Below are positions 34,768 through 44,756 of a stretch of 64,000 nt of DNA, in pieces. Position numbers and translations under genes: made by a program. The stretch comes from Boesenbergia rotunda (Eukaryota; Streptophyta; Magnoliopsida; Zingiberales; Zingiberaceae). Numbering within the stretch: the first letter of the stretch is position 1; each line of letters opens with the position of its first letter. The stretch is from NCBI GenBank assembly GCA_024364735.1, contig JAGFNQ010000289.1, positions 620,001-684,000 on the forward strand, read 5' to 3'. A model generated the notes under the pieces. The model worked only from the letters and a program-made list of their open reading frames with translations. It searched no databases and was not told the DNA's origin.

Positions 34768-35240
34768 CTAGGGGGAGGGTTGTACCATGTTGCATCTGGC
34801 TGGCAAAGCACGAAAAGCCTTCCGTACTTCCGTTCGGACATCGTCCATGTAACATTGGCGTGCTACCTTCTGGTCACCTCTCACTTCTCCTACCTGATCG
34901 CCGACGGGGAACTTAACTTTTAGATAGAAAGTGGATGCCACTACCCTGAATTCGTTGAGGCTGGTCTTCCCAGGATGACATTGTAGGTAGATGGCGCATC
35001 CACTATCAGGAAGGTCGATCACTGAGTCCTCTTCAGGGGATCCTCTCTGAGTGAAATGGCCAGCTTGATCTAGCCGATCGGCTGGACTTCATTTCCGATG
35101 AACCCAGAGAGGGGTGTGGCTACAGGTTGTAACTCATTGATCTTAATCTATTGCTGCTCAAATGCCTTCTTGTAGACGATATTGACTGAATTACCAGTGT
35201 CCACAATGGCTCGGTGGACCTGGTAGTTGGCTATGACAGC
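34768..35240 (-). pseudogene. Tat aspartic protease region
   Basis: Near 35205 the minus strand reads AIVDTGNSVNIVYKKAFEQ, with a DTG active site in the Tat-type context (usual form D[TS]GSS). Near 35022-34790 the end of the domain appears as SLNEFRVVASTFYLKVKFPV and GEVRGDQKVARQCYMDDVR. Several stops interrupt the region between. Confidence 0.78.
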
Positions 35241-35865
35241 GGTGATAACTAGTGCATTGTCATGCGAAATTTCCACCCCCTTGTAAATCTTGTGGACCGG
35301 AACTGATCTGCGGTCCTCTAGCCTGCGCGGGGGCTTGTACCTACCTGTTGAATCTCCAAGCGCCTGACTTGAGACTTCCGGGATCAGTTGGAGTCCCCAT
35401 AAGTGGGCCCACCCAAGATGACATTGACTGAGCCTTGTACTACATTCTGTTGGTTTGCCTGCTACTCGTTCACTTCTTCTCGCTCGGGGTAGTTAGGTGC
35501 CTGGAACAATTGTCTTGCCGCGGGGGCGGTTGCCTGGGTGTCTGTCTCTCGCCCTTCTGGCTATGACCTTCCTTGACCTCGAGCTCCTCCCTGAGGTGCC
35601 TTCCGGGGAGTTCCTCGGCCGGGATGGACTTGTCCTCGCCCGACCTGCCTACAATCTTGGGTATTATGAGTATGACTGTGATGAAATGAGCAATAAGGCT
35701 GCCACCTGTTAGGGAGGCATCCTTGGGCCACTTGTTGGACGATACCACGCTCGGCTCCAGCTCGCTACCCTATGGCTCGGGGACTGCGAATGGTCCTCTG
35801 GGTGGTGTCATCTTCTGGCTATGGGGAGCCACAGGTAGAAGCCCGACCTCCTGGCGCTGAGCGGG
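35241..35865 (-). pseudogene. Tat gag C-terminus / protease linker, degraded
   Basis: Fragments in shifting frames are basic and proline-rich (for example EKKGERQTPRQPPPRQ-like text at about 35600-35520). They resemble the gag-protease linker of Tat elements. No zinc knuckle was recognised. Confidence 0.55.
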
Positions 35866-36249
35866 TTATGCTTCTTCCACATCCACGTACTTAGCGACCT
35901 TGCCCAGGAGGCTCTCGAAGTCTTTCGAAGGTTTTTGTATCAGTGATCTAAAGAACTCCCCCTCTTGCAAACCCTGGGCAAAGGCGCTGATCAACACTTC
36001 CGGAGTAGCAGTGGGTACGTCAAGCGCAACATGGTTGAACCTCTTGATATAAGCCCGCAAGGACTCCTTAGGGCTCTGTTTTAGGGCAAAGAGGTTAAGG
36101 TTTGTCTTGTGATGCCTTTTGCTGCTTGCAAAATGTTGTAGGAAGAGCCTCATGAAATTGACAAATTCTTGCACAGACCCTTCCGGGAGTCTGTCAAACC
36201 AACGCTAAGCGGGTCCGACCAAGGTGGTCAGGAATGCTCGGCACTTAAT
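35866..36249 (-). pseudogene. Tat gag core, 3' part
   Basis: The minus strand reads QEFVNFMRLFLQHFASSKRH, NLFALKQSPKESLRAYIKRF, VPTATPEVLISAFAQGLQEG and SLLGKVAKYVDVEEA, a retrotransposon gag domain. Upstream of it the frame has TAG at 36205-36207, before RWFDRLPEGS, where Gln is expected. The gag is split at 36249 by the SIRE-like element and continues at 56346. Confidence 0.9.
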
Positions 36250-36360
36250 TGTTGGTGCAGAATGCACCCAAGTCAAACCTGTGTTTTGATAATGGCAACA
36301 TAGGTCAAAAGTTAAGTCTTTCTTGTTTTCTAACAAGTTAATCTAGTGTGCAGGAAAAGC

Positions 36361-36609
36361 CCTAGCGAAGGACTGCTAGGCACTGGCGAAGGAATGCCAG
36401 GGAAATAAGCCCTAGCAAAGGACCGCTAGGCACTGGCGAAGGAATGCCAGAGTCAAAAGCCCTAGCGAAGGACTGCTAGGCGCCAGGCGAAGGACAGTCT
36501 GGGACTGAAGCCCTAGCGAAGGAATGCTAGGCACCGAGCGAAGGGCAGCTCGGCATCCAAGACCTGACAAAGGACCGTCAGGCAAAAGTCCAACCAGAGG
36601 AACGGTTGG
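36361..36609 (+). repeat. Array of ten hairpins with paired arm changes
   Basis: Ten successive units each have a 5-6-bp stem and an 8-nt loop. Arms in order: CCTAGC/GCTAGG (36361), CTGGC/GCCAG (36383), CCTAGC/GCTAGG (36411), CTGGC/GCCAG (36433), CCTAGC/GCTAGG (36461), CCAGGC/GTCTGG with one G-T wobble (36483), CCTAGC/GCTAGG (36512), CCGAGC/GCTCGG (36534), CCTGAC/GTCAGG (36563), CCAACC/GGTTGG (36590). Loops are GAAGGACT, GAAGGAAT, AAAGGACC, GAAGGGCA or AGAGGAAC. Further hairpins follow (CTCC/GGAG at 36623-36635, GTTCCC/GGGAAC at 36649-36666, GTCG/CGAC near 36674). Confidence 0.95.
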
Positions 36610-37070
36610 TATCAGGTAAATTCTCCCCAGAGGAGTAGGTGAGGACGCGTTCCCCGTCGAGGGAACAGTAGGCGTCGGTTCGACCTAGGGCTCCATTTTG
36701 GAGACCAAAGTCAGAACCAAAACAGCTAAGGCTGTATAAACAAATATTTTATTGCTTTATTATGTTTTGGACTAACCCTGGATATAGGACCAAAGGAAGG
36801 AGTGTCTGCAGCTCAGATAGCCTCAAAGGAATGAGGTAGTGGCTGAGTAGGGCGCCCGGAGTGTCCCGGGCGCCCCCAAGGTGCATACAAAACAAGTAAA
36901 GAGAAAAAGGGTTCGAATAGATGCTGGGCCGGGCGCCCCCGTGCTCCCGGGCACCCCCGCTGCTCCCGGGCGCTCCCGCTGCTCCCGGGCGCCCCCATGC
37001 GCAACCTAGAACCAGAACCCCTCGAAGCCAAGGAGATAGAACTTTGACCCGGTCAATCCGGGCGCCCCGA

Positions 37071-37249
37071 GCGCTCCGGGAGCCCCGAGCGCTCCGGGCG
37101 CCCCGAGCGCTCCGGGCGCCCGAGCGCTCCGGGCGCCCCGAGCGCTCCGGGCGCCCCGAGCGCTCCGGGCGCCCCGAGCGCTCCGGGCGCCCCGAGCGCT
37201 CCGGGCGCCCCGAGCGCTCCGGGCGCCCCGAGCGCTCCGGGCGCCCCGG
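37071..37249 (+). repeat. 18-bp GC-rich minisatellite, ten copies
   Basis: The unit is GCGCTCCGGGCGCCCCGA. Copies start at 37071, 37089, 37107, 37124, 37142, 37160, 37178, 37196, 37214 and 37232; one unit is 17 bp. The 3' LTR of the same element has a single unit at about 55816, so the expansion arose after or during insertion. Because the unit is a multiple of three and stop-free, it creates long meaningless open frames on both strands. Confidence 0.97.
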
Positions 37250-37343
37250 TCAAAGCGGATCCAGAGGATAGACGCTGACCGAGACCTCTGCGGATTAAAG
37301 GCCACGTGGGGGCGCCCCCGACGTCCCGGGCGCCCCCAGGCCC

Positions 37344-37352
37344 TATATAAAG
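37344..37352 (+). promoter_or_regulatory. TATA box of the SIRE-like 5' LTR
   Basis: TATATAAAG follows the GC-rich zone; the same site in the 3' LTR is at 55929-55937. It marks the probable end of U3. Confidence 0.8.
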
Positions 37353-37762
37353 GGCCTTCGACCAAGGCTTCAGAGCATCAATTCTCTCAACGCCTCAAAG
37401 CTCTTCTACTCTCGCGCCTTGCTCTGGAAACTCTCCAAATCGAGCCGACGACGTCCTACTGCCCCGAAATAACCGATCTACCCCGGATGTCGGTAAAAGA
37501 GCTATTTTAAAGTTTACTGTACGTAATTATAATTCTGTAATCTTTTGTAAACGACTTTGCGCCTGATATAGAATTGCCCAAAGTAAACGGTCAACGACCG
37601 TGGGCCTTGGAGTAGGAGTCGACACAGGCTCCGAACCAAGTAAAAACGACTGCGTCTCTGTGTCATTTTTTATTTTCCGCTGTGCACTTGCTCTTATTTT
37701 CCGAAAGAAAGAAAACCGATATTCACCCCCCCCCCCTCTATCGGTTCTATCGATCCAACAAG

Positions 37763-37774
37763 TGGTATCAGAGC
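37763..37774 (+). promoter_or_regulatory. Primer-binding site, initiator-Met tRNA
   Basis: TGGTATCAGAGC lies two bases after the 5' LTR end. Confidence 0.95.
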
Positions 37775-37991
37775 GGGGAAGTTCAAACCTGGTGCAACCA
37801 CCAGTTTGAAATTTTTTTTCAGATTTTTATTTTCTATTTTTTTTCCCTTACGAACTTTTCGTTAAATATTTCGTTCGATTTTTTTTGTTAAGCGAGGTTG
37901 GTGCAACACCCCCTCGTTATTTAATTTATCCAGCACTACTAATCCAAGACCTAGTCTTGGAAAATCTTTTAAGTTTTCTATTTCAGATTAA

Positions 37992-38685
37992 ATGGCCATG
38001 CAAGAGGGATTTAGCACCGCCAGACCTCCACTCTTCAGTGGAGAAGACTTTTCCTATTGGAAAAGTCGTATGGAGGTCCACCTGAAAACTCAGGTGGACA
38101 TGTGGATCATCATCCAGTCCGGTCTGGAGATCCCCAAAAACGCCGAAGGACTTCCTCAAAGCTACACAGAGTGGGACACCGCTCTGAAGCGAAAAATCGA
38201 AGCCGACGCTAAAGCGACTCAGACTCTTCAATGCGGATTGACGAAAGAAGAGCTGAACCGGGTGGGCCCCTTCAACAGTGCGAAGGAGCTTTGGGCAAAA
38301 CTGATCGAGCTGCACGAAGGGACATCAAATACTCAGATCTGTAAAAGGGATCTGCTTCTAAACAAACTCTACACTATCAAGATGGCAGACAACGAGACAG
38401 CAACCCAGCTCCACGCACGAATTCATGAGTTGATGAACGGTCTTCACACAATAGGTCACAAGGTTGAAAACCGTGACTTAATAAGGTATGCCTTAAACGC
38501 TTTCCCTAGAAACACCTTGTGGGCATCTATGGTAGATGCATACAAGGTCTCTAGGGATCTTTCAAAAATAAAATTAGATGAATTGTTTTCCGAACTAGAA
38601 CTGCACGAACAAACTAATACCAATATGGTCGTGAAAGGTATTGCTTTCGTTGCAGGTAAAACTGGAAGGACAACAAACAAGAAGC
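37992..38685 (+). pseudogene. SIRE-like gag, N-terminal part
   Basis: It starts at ATG 37992 (MAMQEGFSTARPPLFSGEDF) and contains YWKSRMEVHLKTQVDMWIII, ATQTLQCGLTKEELNRVG, KELWAKLIELHEGT, NRDLIRYALNAFPRNTLWAS and MVDAYKVSRDLSKIKLDELF, the UBN2-type gag domain usual for plant copia. It is intact until the minus-strand copia inserts at 38686. The protein continues at 48937, with the CCHC knuckle in the second part. Confidence 0.94.
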
Positions 38686-39159
38686 TGTTGGGACCGGGTG
38701 CATGTTGACAAGGATACGGGTTCGTAAAATTTTAAATTTTTACGTGCAGCGGAAGAATTAGCATAAAATAATTTCTCAAATTACTTTAACCACGTATCTA
38801 GCATGCAACCTTATGATGTGTTGACATGATCATAAATTAAAAACTTGCGGAAAAGTAAACTAATTTACTTAGTACCTCGCGTAACTCGAAGTAAGGGACG
38901 AGATCCAACCGTAGCGTCCCTTGGAAGCTCCGCCTCTATTCGCTTCCACGCCGAGTTCTCTTCGAGATGACTTCGCAAAGTCATGAGTTTTGTGCCGACG
39001 AGAACTACTAGATTCTCTATTGGCACAACTAGAAGATCAAGAAAGAAGAAAGGAAACTAACCGTCAAGAATTGGAATCCAAATTCCGGGAAAGAAGGAGA
39101 TGCGTTCCGCTTCTTCTTCTTCTTCTTCTTCTTCTTCTCCTTCTTGATGGAAGCTTGTG

Positions 39160-39245
39160 CCGGCCCTAGGAGGAAGAGGCGTCGGCCCTAGGTGGAGTAG
39201 CTTGGGCGCCGGCCCTAGGAGGAGGGGATGTGGGCGCCGGCCCTA
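39160..39245. repeat. GCCGGCCCTAGG repeat block in the copia LTR leader
   Basis: Four copies or near-copies of CCGGCCCTAGG occur downstream of the TATA box on the element strand. The same block is at about 46943-47030 and 19360-19420. Confidence 0.85.
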
Positions 39246-39849
39246 AGGGGAAGGGAGAAGAGAATAAGAGAGAGAAAGAGAGGGAGCTATTAATCTCTTG
39301 ATAACTCAATTGATTGGAATTCAAGGCTTGCCTTTGGTTCCTTTATATAGTAGCATCTCCCTTGCCAAGTCTCCCTCTTAACAGAATTTTCATAAGAAAT
39401 TTATCCTATAAATTCTCTTATGAATTATTCTGTTTAAGCCAAGTTTTATTATAACTAACTTTATAATAAAACAAATACTTCTCTCTTTTAATTATGGAAT
39501 AAATTTTCATAAAATTTATTATATAAATTTTCTCATCATGGAAAAATCAATTCATAATTGATTTTATAAAATAAAAATAAACCATTTAAAGTTTATTTTA
39601 ATCTCCATAAAAAGAATAAATTTATTATATAAATTTTTCTTTATCATAGAAAAATCAATTCATAATTGATTTAATAAAATAAAATAAACCAATCCATGGT
39701 TCATTTTAATTTCCATAAAAAGAATAAATTTATTATATAAATTTTTCTTATCATAGAAAAATCAATTCATAATTGATTTTATAAAATAAAAATAAACCAT
39801 TTAAAGTTTATTTTAATTTCCATGAAAACAAATTTATTTATCCATAATT

Positions 39850-40032
39850 TTATAAAACAAATCGCACTTGATTTATTTTATTAATTAAACCAATTAAATT
39901 GGTTTCTCCCCTTTGTATTGGCCGGCCAAACCAAGAGGGTGGACACCCTCTTTGGCCGGCCACTTCAAGCCCGATCCCTCGCGAATTAAACTCATTTAAT
40001 TCGCCCAATAAGCCTTCAAAAGACTTAGCCAT
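39850..40032 (-). other. Short conserved reading frame in copia U3
   Basis: A 60-codon frame begins MAKSFEGLLGELNEFNSRG. The same start and frame recur at 47818-47636 (minus), at 18566-18748 (plus, in the solo LTR) and from 455 to 288 (minus) in the left-edge LTR, where it reads MAKSFEDLIDELNKFN. It lies upstream of the TATA box, so only the 3' end of the genomic RNA would carry it. No known domain is recognised. The conservation may simply reflect a shared LTR ancestor. Confidence 0.35.
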
Positions 40033-41168
40033 TTTTAGCTTCCATTGCGCCTCTAATTAATTCAGATTCGACTTATTTCTCTTGATCGGAAAATCCAATT
40101 TTCATCTCGTTTTAAATCCCTCGGATTACTCGTAGTGCGAGTGACTAAATAGGCTTTCGATTTATGTTGGCCGTCTATAATCAACTAATTATAGAACGAT
40201 CATGAGTGGCACCTAGTAGTACATCATGACCCCCAATTAATCGAAAGATCAACGGTTGACCTCAGAAGTAATTCTGAAACCCTTCAACAGCTCTAATGAA
40301 TCGTGCCCCATTCCCTTCACCACCTTATACCCACTTGGTTCAGGACATGGTCTGTTTGTGTCTGTCCCCACTAGACTGACTACGTCACACCTAGCCCAAG
40401 TAGTTTCTTTCTCGTCCTTTGGATTTCTAATTACTCTCATGTATTTAAGAGACTCGCACTCTAAACATGATATGCTCTGGCCAGAGGCTTTGAGTAACAA
40501 TCCGACGATAGGCCTGGGTATACATCTCCTCGCAAGGAGTGGTGAATCCTTTGTAGGCTGTTCAAACATCTTCGGGCACTTCGGCTCATACCCAATCATC
40601 CTGGGTCCACACCTCCTTGGGGATGCTTGGACCCCTCCTTGGAGATGCTTGCTTAAGATGTTAAAGTATAAGTCTCCATGACCAGGATGACTTGAACACC
40701 GCAAGTCAAAGGAACATCGCACTTAAGCTGCAGTAAGAACTTCATTGACAAATCTATGTGGATTACCATATGAAGTTTTACAGCTAGTCACTCCAATGAA
40801 CTAGTTCCCTTAACTAGCATCCATGTTTATCTCCGGACATCCCAATGTCACCAGCCAGTGAGAATCAGCTGATTAGAGAATAACCCATGCTAGTCTCAAC
40901 AGAATTGATAGTGTCCATTTTTATCAATTCATCGACTAAGGATAATTTCAATACTTCACAATTGCACATGTATAGATAATCATTAGTTGTGATCCCATCA
41001 CAAATTCTCTTATGCTGTGAATTGTATTGCGAACATTCAGTAGATGAGTTTAAGATCCCAATCAAATACACAAACATGTATACTCAAATAGTGAATTATC
41101 ATTTATTAAAATAAATGTTTACAATCATAAGGCGATTGCCTTAGGACACTTCTCTCATATCACTAACA

Positions 41169-41181
41169 AACTCCCACTTGG
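41169..41181 (-). promoter_or_regulatory. Polypurine tract of the nested copia
   Basis: The minus strand reads CCAAGTGGGAGTT directly before the 3' LTR. Confidence 0.8.
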
Positions 41182-41368
41182 CCTAATGCCAATCACTACG
41201 GTATCCAATACCACAGGCTCTAACATGACCCTCAAACTTACTTTGAGGTAAGGCCTTAGTTAAAGGATCCGCTAAATTCCTTTCAGTGGGAATTTTCTCA
41301 ATTTGTATATAATTCCTACTTATAATCTCTCTGATCAGATGATAGCGGCGAAGCACGTGTTTGGATCG

Positions 41369-43443
41369 CTAATGAGACCTTGGTTCCTTTGCTTGTGCAA
41401 TAGCTCTATTGTTGTCGCAGTAAACCGGCACTGCTTCATCAATGGTTGGAACCACGCCAAGTTCGGAGACGAACTTCTTGATCCAGACTGCTTCCTTTGC
41501 TGCTTCCGAAGCTACGATATATTCCGCTTCCGTGGTAGAATCCGCTACGGTGTCTTGTTTGGAACTTTTCCAACATACTGCGCCTCCATTCAAAGTAAAT
41601 ACGTATCCAGACTGCGATTTGGAGTCATCCTTATCTGTCTGGAAACTGGCATCTGTATACCCACGTATTACCATATCTCCTTCTCCATATATTAGGAACA
41701 CATCCTTAGTTCTTCTTAAGTACTTAAGGATTGTCTTGATAGCCGCCCAATGATCCATTCCTGGATCCGACTGGTATCTGCTTATGACGCTCAAAGCATA
41801 CGATACATCGGGCCTAGTACACAACATAGCATACATGATAGATCCTATCGCGGATGCATAAGGAATCTTATTCATGCAAATCCTCTCGTCTTCTGTGCGC
41901 GGACACATAGACTTTGAAAGGTTGATCCCATGCCTGATGGGAAGGTAGCCTTTCTTGGATTTCGACATGCTAAACCTTTTTAGTACTTGGTCTATATATG
42001 TAGACTGCGAGAGACCAAGCAACCGTTTTGATCTATCTCTATAGATTCTAATCCCAAGGATATAGGTTGCTTTCCCAGGTCTTTCATGGAGAAAGTTTTG
42101 GACAACCAAATTTTAACTGTCTGTAAAACTGATATATCGTTTCCTATAAGTAATATGTCATCGACATATAATACTAGGAATACGACTGCACTCCCACTAA
42201 CCTTCTTGTACACACAAGGTTCGTCAGGATTTTGTGAGAAATCAAACTCTTTGATTGTCTCATCAAAACGGATATTCCCACTCCTGGATGCTTGCTTCAG
42301 TCCATATATGGATCGTCGAAGCTTGCATACTTTGGTTTTATCAACCGATGTGAAACCTTCAGGTTGTATCATGTATACATCCTCAAGCAGATTTCCATTA
42401 AGGAAAGCTATTTTCACATCCATTTGCCATATCTCATACTCATAATAATCTGTTATGGCTAGGAGCATCCGAATGGATTTAAGCATAGCTACTGGCGAAT
42501 AGGTTTCGTCATAATCAATTCCTTGCTTCTGACGATATCCTTTTGCCACTAATCTAGCCTTAAAGGTAACAACATTACCTTCCATGTCGGTTTTCTTCTT
42601 GAAACTCCACTTGCACCCTATGGGCTTAATCCCTTCAGGTGGGTTAACCAAGTCCCATACTTGGTTTTCGTACATGGAATCCATTTCCGACTTCATGGCC
42701 TCAAGCCATTTGTCCCTTTCTGAACTTTTCAGAACATCTTCATAACTGATAGGTTCGTCATCGTTTATGAGTAACACGTCGTTCGATTCACTTATGGGAA
42801 ATCCATATCTCTCTGGAATATTGCGTGTCCTATCAGATCTACGAAGAAGTGGTGTAGTTTTAGGTTCAACTGATAGCTCATCATTATGAGGTATTGGTTG
42901 TGGGTCTAGACTAGGTGTCTCTGTAATGTCTATTGGAGTTTCTTGAATTTCATCAAGTTCAATGTCACTCCCACTGTTTTCTTGTAAAAGAAATTCTTTT
43001 TCCAGAAATACAGCATGCCTTGAAACAAACACCTTTTGTTCCAAGGGATGATAGAATTGGTAACCCTTCGTTTCCTTAGGGTATCCAATAAATAGACATT
43101 TATCAGACTTAGCATCCAATTTGTCTGATACAGTCCGCGTCACATAAGCCGGACAACCCCATATTTTAAGGTGAGTTAAGTGGGGTTTCTTACTATTCCA
43201 TGTCTCATATGGAGTAGTGGAGACTACCTTGGTCGGGACTCTGTTTAGCAAGTAAACAGCTGTCTTAAGTGCATAGCCCCAAAAGGATTTTGGAAGAGTT
43301 GCATGATTCATCATAGACCTAACCATGTCCATCAAGGTTCGGTTGCGCCTCTCAGATACACCATTATGCTGTGGTATATACGGCGGAGTCCATTGGGACA
43401 ATATCCCATTGTCCCTAAGATAATCTTGAAACTCTTGACTCAA
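41369..43443 (-). pseudogene. Copia integrase end, reverse transcriptase and RNase H
   Basis: From 43443 the minus strand reads EFQDYLRDNGILSQWTPPYI and HNGVSERRNRTLMDMVRSMM (third catalytic acidic residue, Glu), integrase C-terminus to FIGYPKETKGYQFYHP, then RT from WLEAMKSEMDSMYENQVWDL through RLVAKGYRQKQGIDYDETYS, WQMDVKIAFLNGNLLEDVYM and the catalytic LYVDDILLIGND. A frameshift near 42085, after MKDLGK, moves the frame. RT end and RNase H (41369-42109) continue as YILGIRIYRDRSKRLLGLSQ, MYAMLCTRPDVSYALSVISR, GYTDASFQTDKDDSKSQSGY and DSTTEAEYIVASEAAKEAVW. A few dozen residues of RNase H run on in the same region to about 41290. Confidence 0.94.
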
Positions 43444-43491
43444 GTATTCACCACCTCGATCGGATCGAAGTATCTTAATACTTTTGCCAAG

Positions 43492-44730
43492 CTATTTCTC
43501 TACTTCATTTCTGAACTCTTTGAATTTCTCAAAAGCTTCAGATTTGTGTTTCATCAAGAACACATACCCGAATCGTGAGTGATCATCGATAAAGGTGATG
43601 AAGTAGCTATAGCCTCCTTGTGCAAGAGTTGACATTGGTCCACATACATCAGTATGTATTAGACCAAGCAATTCTCCCACTGGATTACCTTTTCCGGAGA
43701 AGGGTAATTTGGTCATCTTGCCTTTTAAGCATGATTCGCATGTATCAAATGAACCGGGTTCAAATGATTCCAAAATTCCACATCGGTGTAATTCGGTCAT
43801 GCGTTTCTTACTTACATGGTCAAGACGACAATGCCAAGTGTAGGAGTCTATTTGATTATCTATTCGAGCACGTTTGTTGCTAATTTCGATATTGAAAACG
43901 TCACTGGATAAATCTAACGTGTAGATACCATTGCACAAAGTTCCATTCCCATAAAGAACGCCATTTAAAGTTATGTAACAACAATTGTTACTAAAAGTTA
44001 AATGATAACCCTTTTCATTCAAACATGAAATAGATACAATGTTCTTTATTAACGAAGGAACAAAATAACAATTATCCAATTCTAAAACACGTCCAGTAGG
44101 GAGCTTTAGCAAATATGTTCCGATGGCAACAACAGCAATCTTTGCTCCGTTTCCAACTCGCAAATTCGCTTCTCCCTTGACGAGTCTTCTTTTATTCCTT
44201 AGCCCCAGTATGTCATTACATATATGTGAGCTACACCCAGTATCAAGTACCCAGGTATTTGAGGAAATAGAGTGACATTCAATAACGAAGATACCTGAAG
44301 AGGATGGGGCATCGGATGCCTTATTCTTCAAGGACTCAAGATAAACCTTGCAGTTTCTTCGCCAGTGACCCTCCTTGCCACAGTGATGGCGAGTGCCTTT
44401 TGGGGTATTTTCAGTCTTTTTGGCCTTTTTCTTCTTTCCCTTATTCTGTTCTTTGGCCTTCCTCTTAGAACCTTTCTTCGAGGAACCAACTAACAGTACC
44501 GTCTTTTGATCCTGCTTCACAGAAGGCTTTACAGTCTTCAGCAGGTTGAGCAACTCAGGAAACTGGTCTGGAGTTGCATTTTCAGGAGGACGGTTGGGAA
44601 GTTGATCTTCAAGGACATAAGCAAGCTTCTCTGCCTTGAGGACTATCCTCAGGTTTCGAAGCCAGTCCATGAAGTTTGGCCCAGTCAGTTTATTGGTGTC
44701 CAAAATGGAACGCAAATTCAGAGAAGACAT
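43492..44730 (-). pseudogene. Copia gag remnant, protease and integrase N-terminal part
   Basis: The frame begins MSSLNLRSILDTNKLTGPNF and DWLRNLRIVLKAEKLAYVLE, then passes at about residue 60 to LLNLLKTVKPSVKQ. This skips the middle of gag, so only about 130 residues precede the zinc knuckle, roughly half the usual length. The knuckle reads HHCGKEGHWRRNC, with Arg in place of the first Cys. Protease follows (WVLDTGCSSHIC), then the integrase zinc finger (WHCRLDH...CESCLKGK) and core start HTDVCGPM. It ends at TAG (43492-43494) after EVEK, where Gln is expected, before LGKSIKILRSDRGGEY. Confidence 0.93.
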
Positions 44731-44756
44731 GATCGAGTGATTATCCTAGAAATATA

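Larger units (their letters stand above)
36250..37760 (+). repeat. 5' LTR of the SIRE-like element
   Basis: It begins TGTTGGTGCAGAATGC and ends CGATCCAACA. In order it holds a hairpin array (36361-36609), a GC-rich palindrome zone with an 18-bp tandem expansion (37071-37249), TATATAAAG at 37344-37352, and a C-run plus TCTATCGGTTCTATCGATCC near the end. It is about 179 bp longer than its partner, mostly because of the tandem expansion. Confidence 0.96.
38686..41168 (-). repeat. 3' LTR of the nested copia
   Basis: Plus-strand bounds are TGTTGGGACCGGG and ATATCACTAACA. The TATA box on the minus strand is at 39341-39350. A (TTC)n tract is near 39113-39138. It differs from its partner by a short tandem duplication around 40610-40640 (a second CTCCTTGG-GATGCTTG), which accounts for the 21-bp length difference. 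Confidence 0.96.

Noticed and set aside
34255..34923. 222-residue plus-strand frame
   Set aside because: It is antisense to the Tat reverse transcriptase, which has recognisable catalytic motifs.
36921..37365. Long open frames on both strands over the GC-rich repeat
   Set aside because: They arise because the 18-bp unit is stop-free and a multiple of three. They repeat ERSGRP or GALGAP endlessly and start in non-coding U3.
37763..37774. tRNA gene at the initiator-Met complementary sequences
   Set aside because: Only 12 nt match; these are retrotransposon primer-binding sites. The same applies at 10919, 46457 and 59083.
40256..40681. 141-residue plus-strand frame, similar at 48042-48428 and 702-908
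   Set aside because: It is antisense to the element within the LTR. Similarity between copies is explained by LTR homology, and no domain is recognised.
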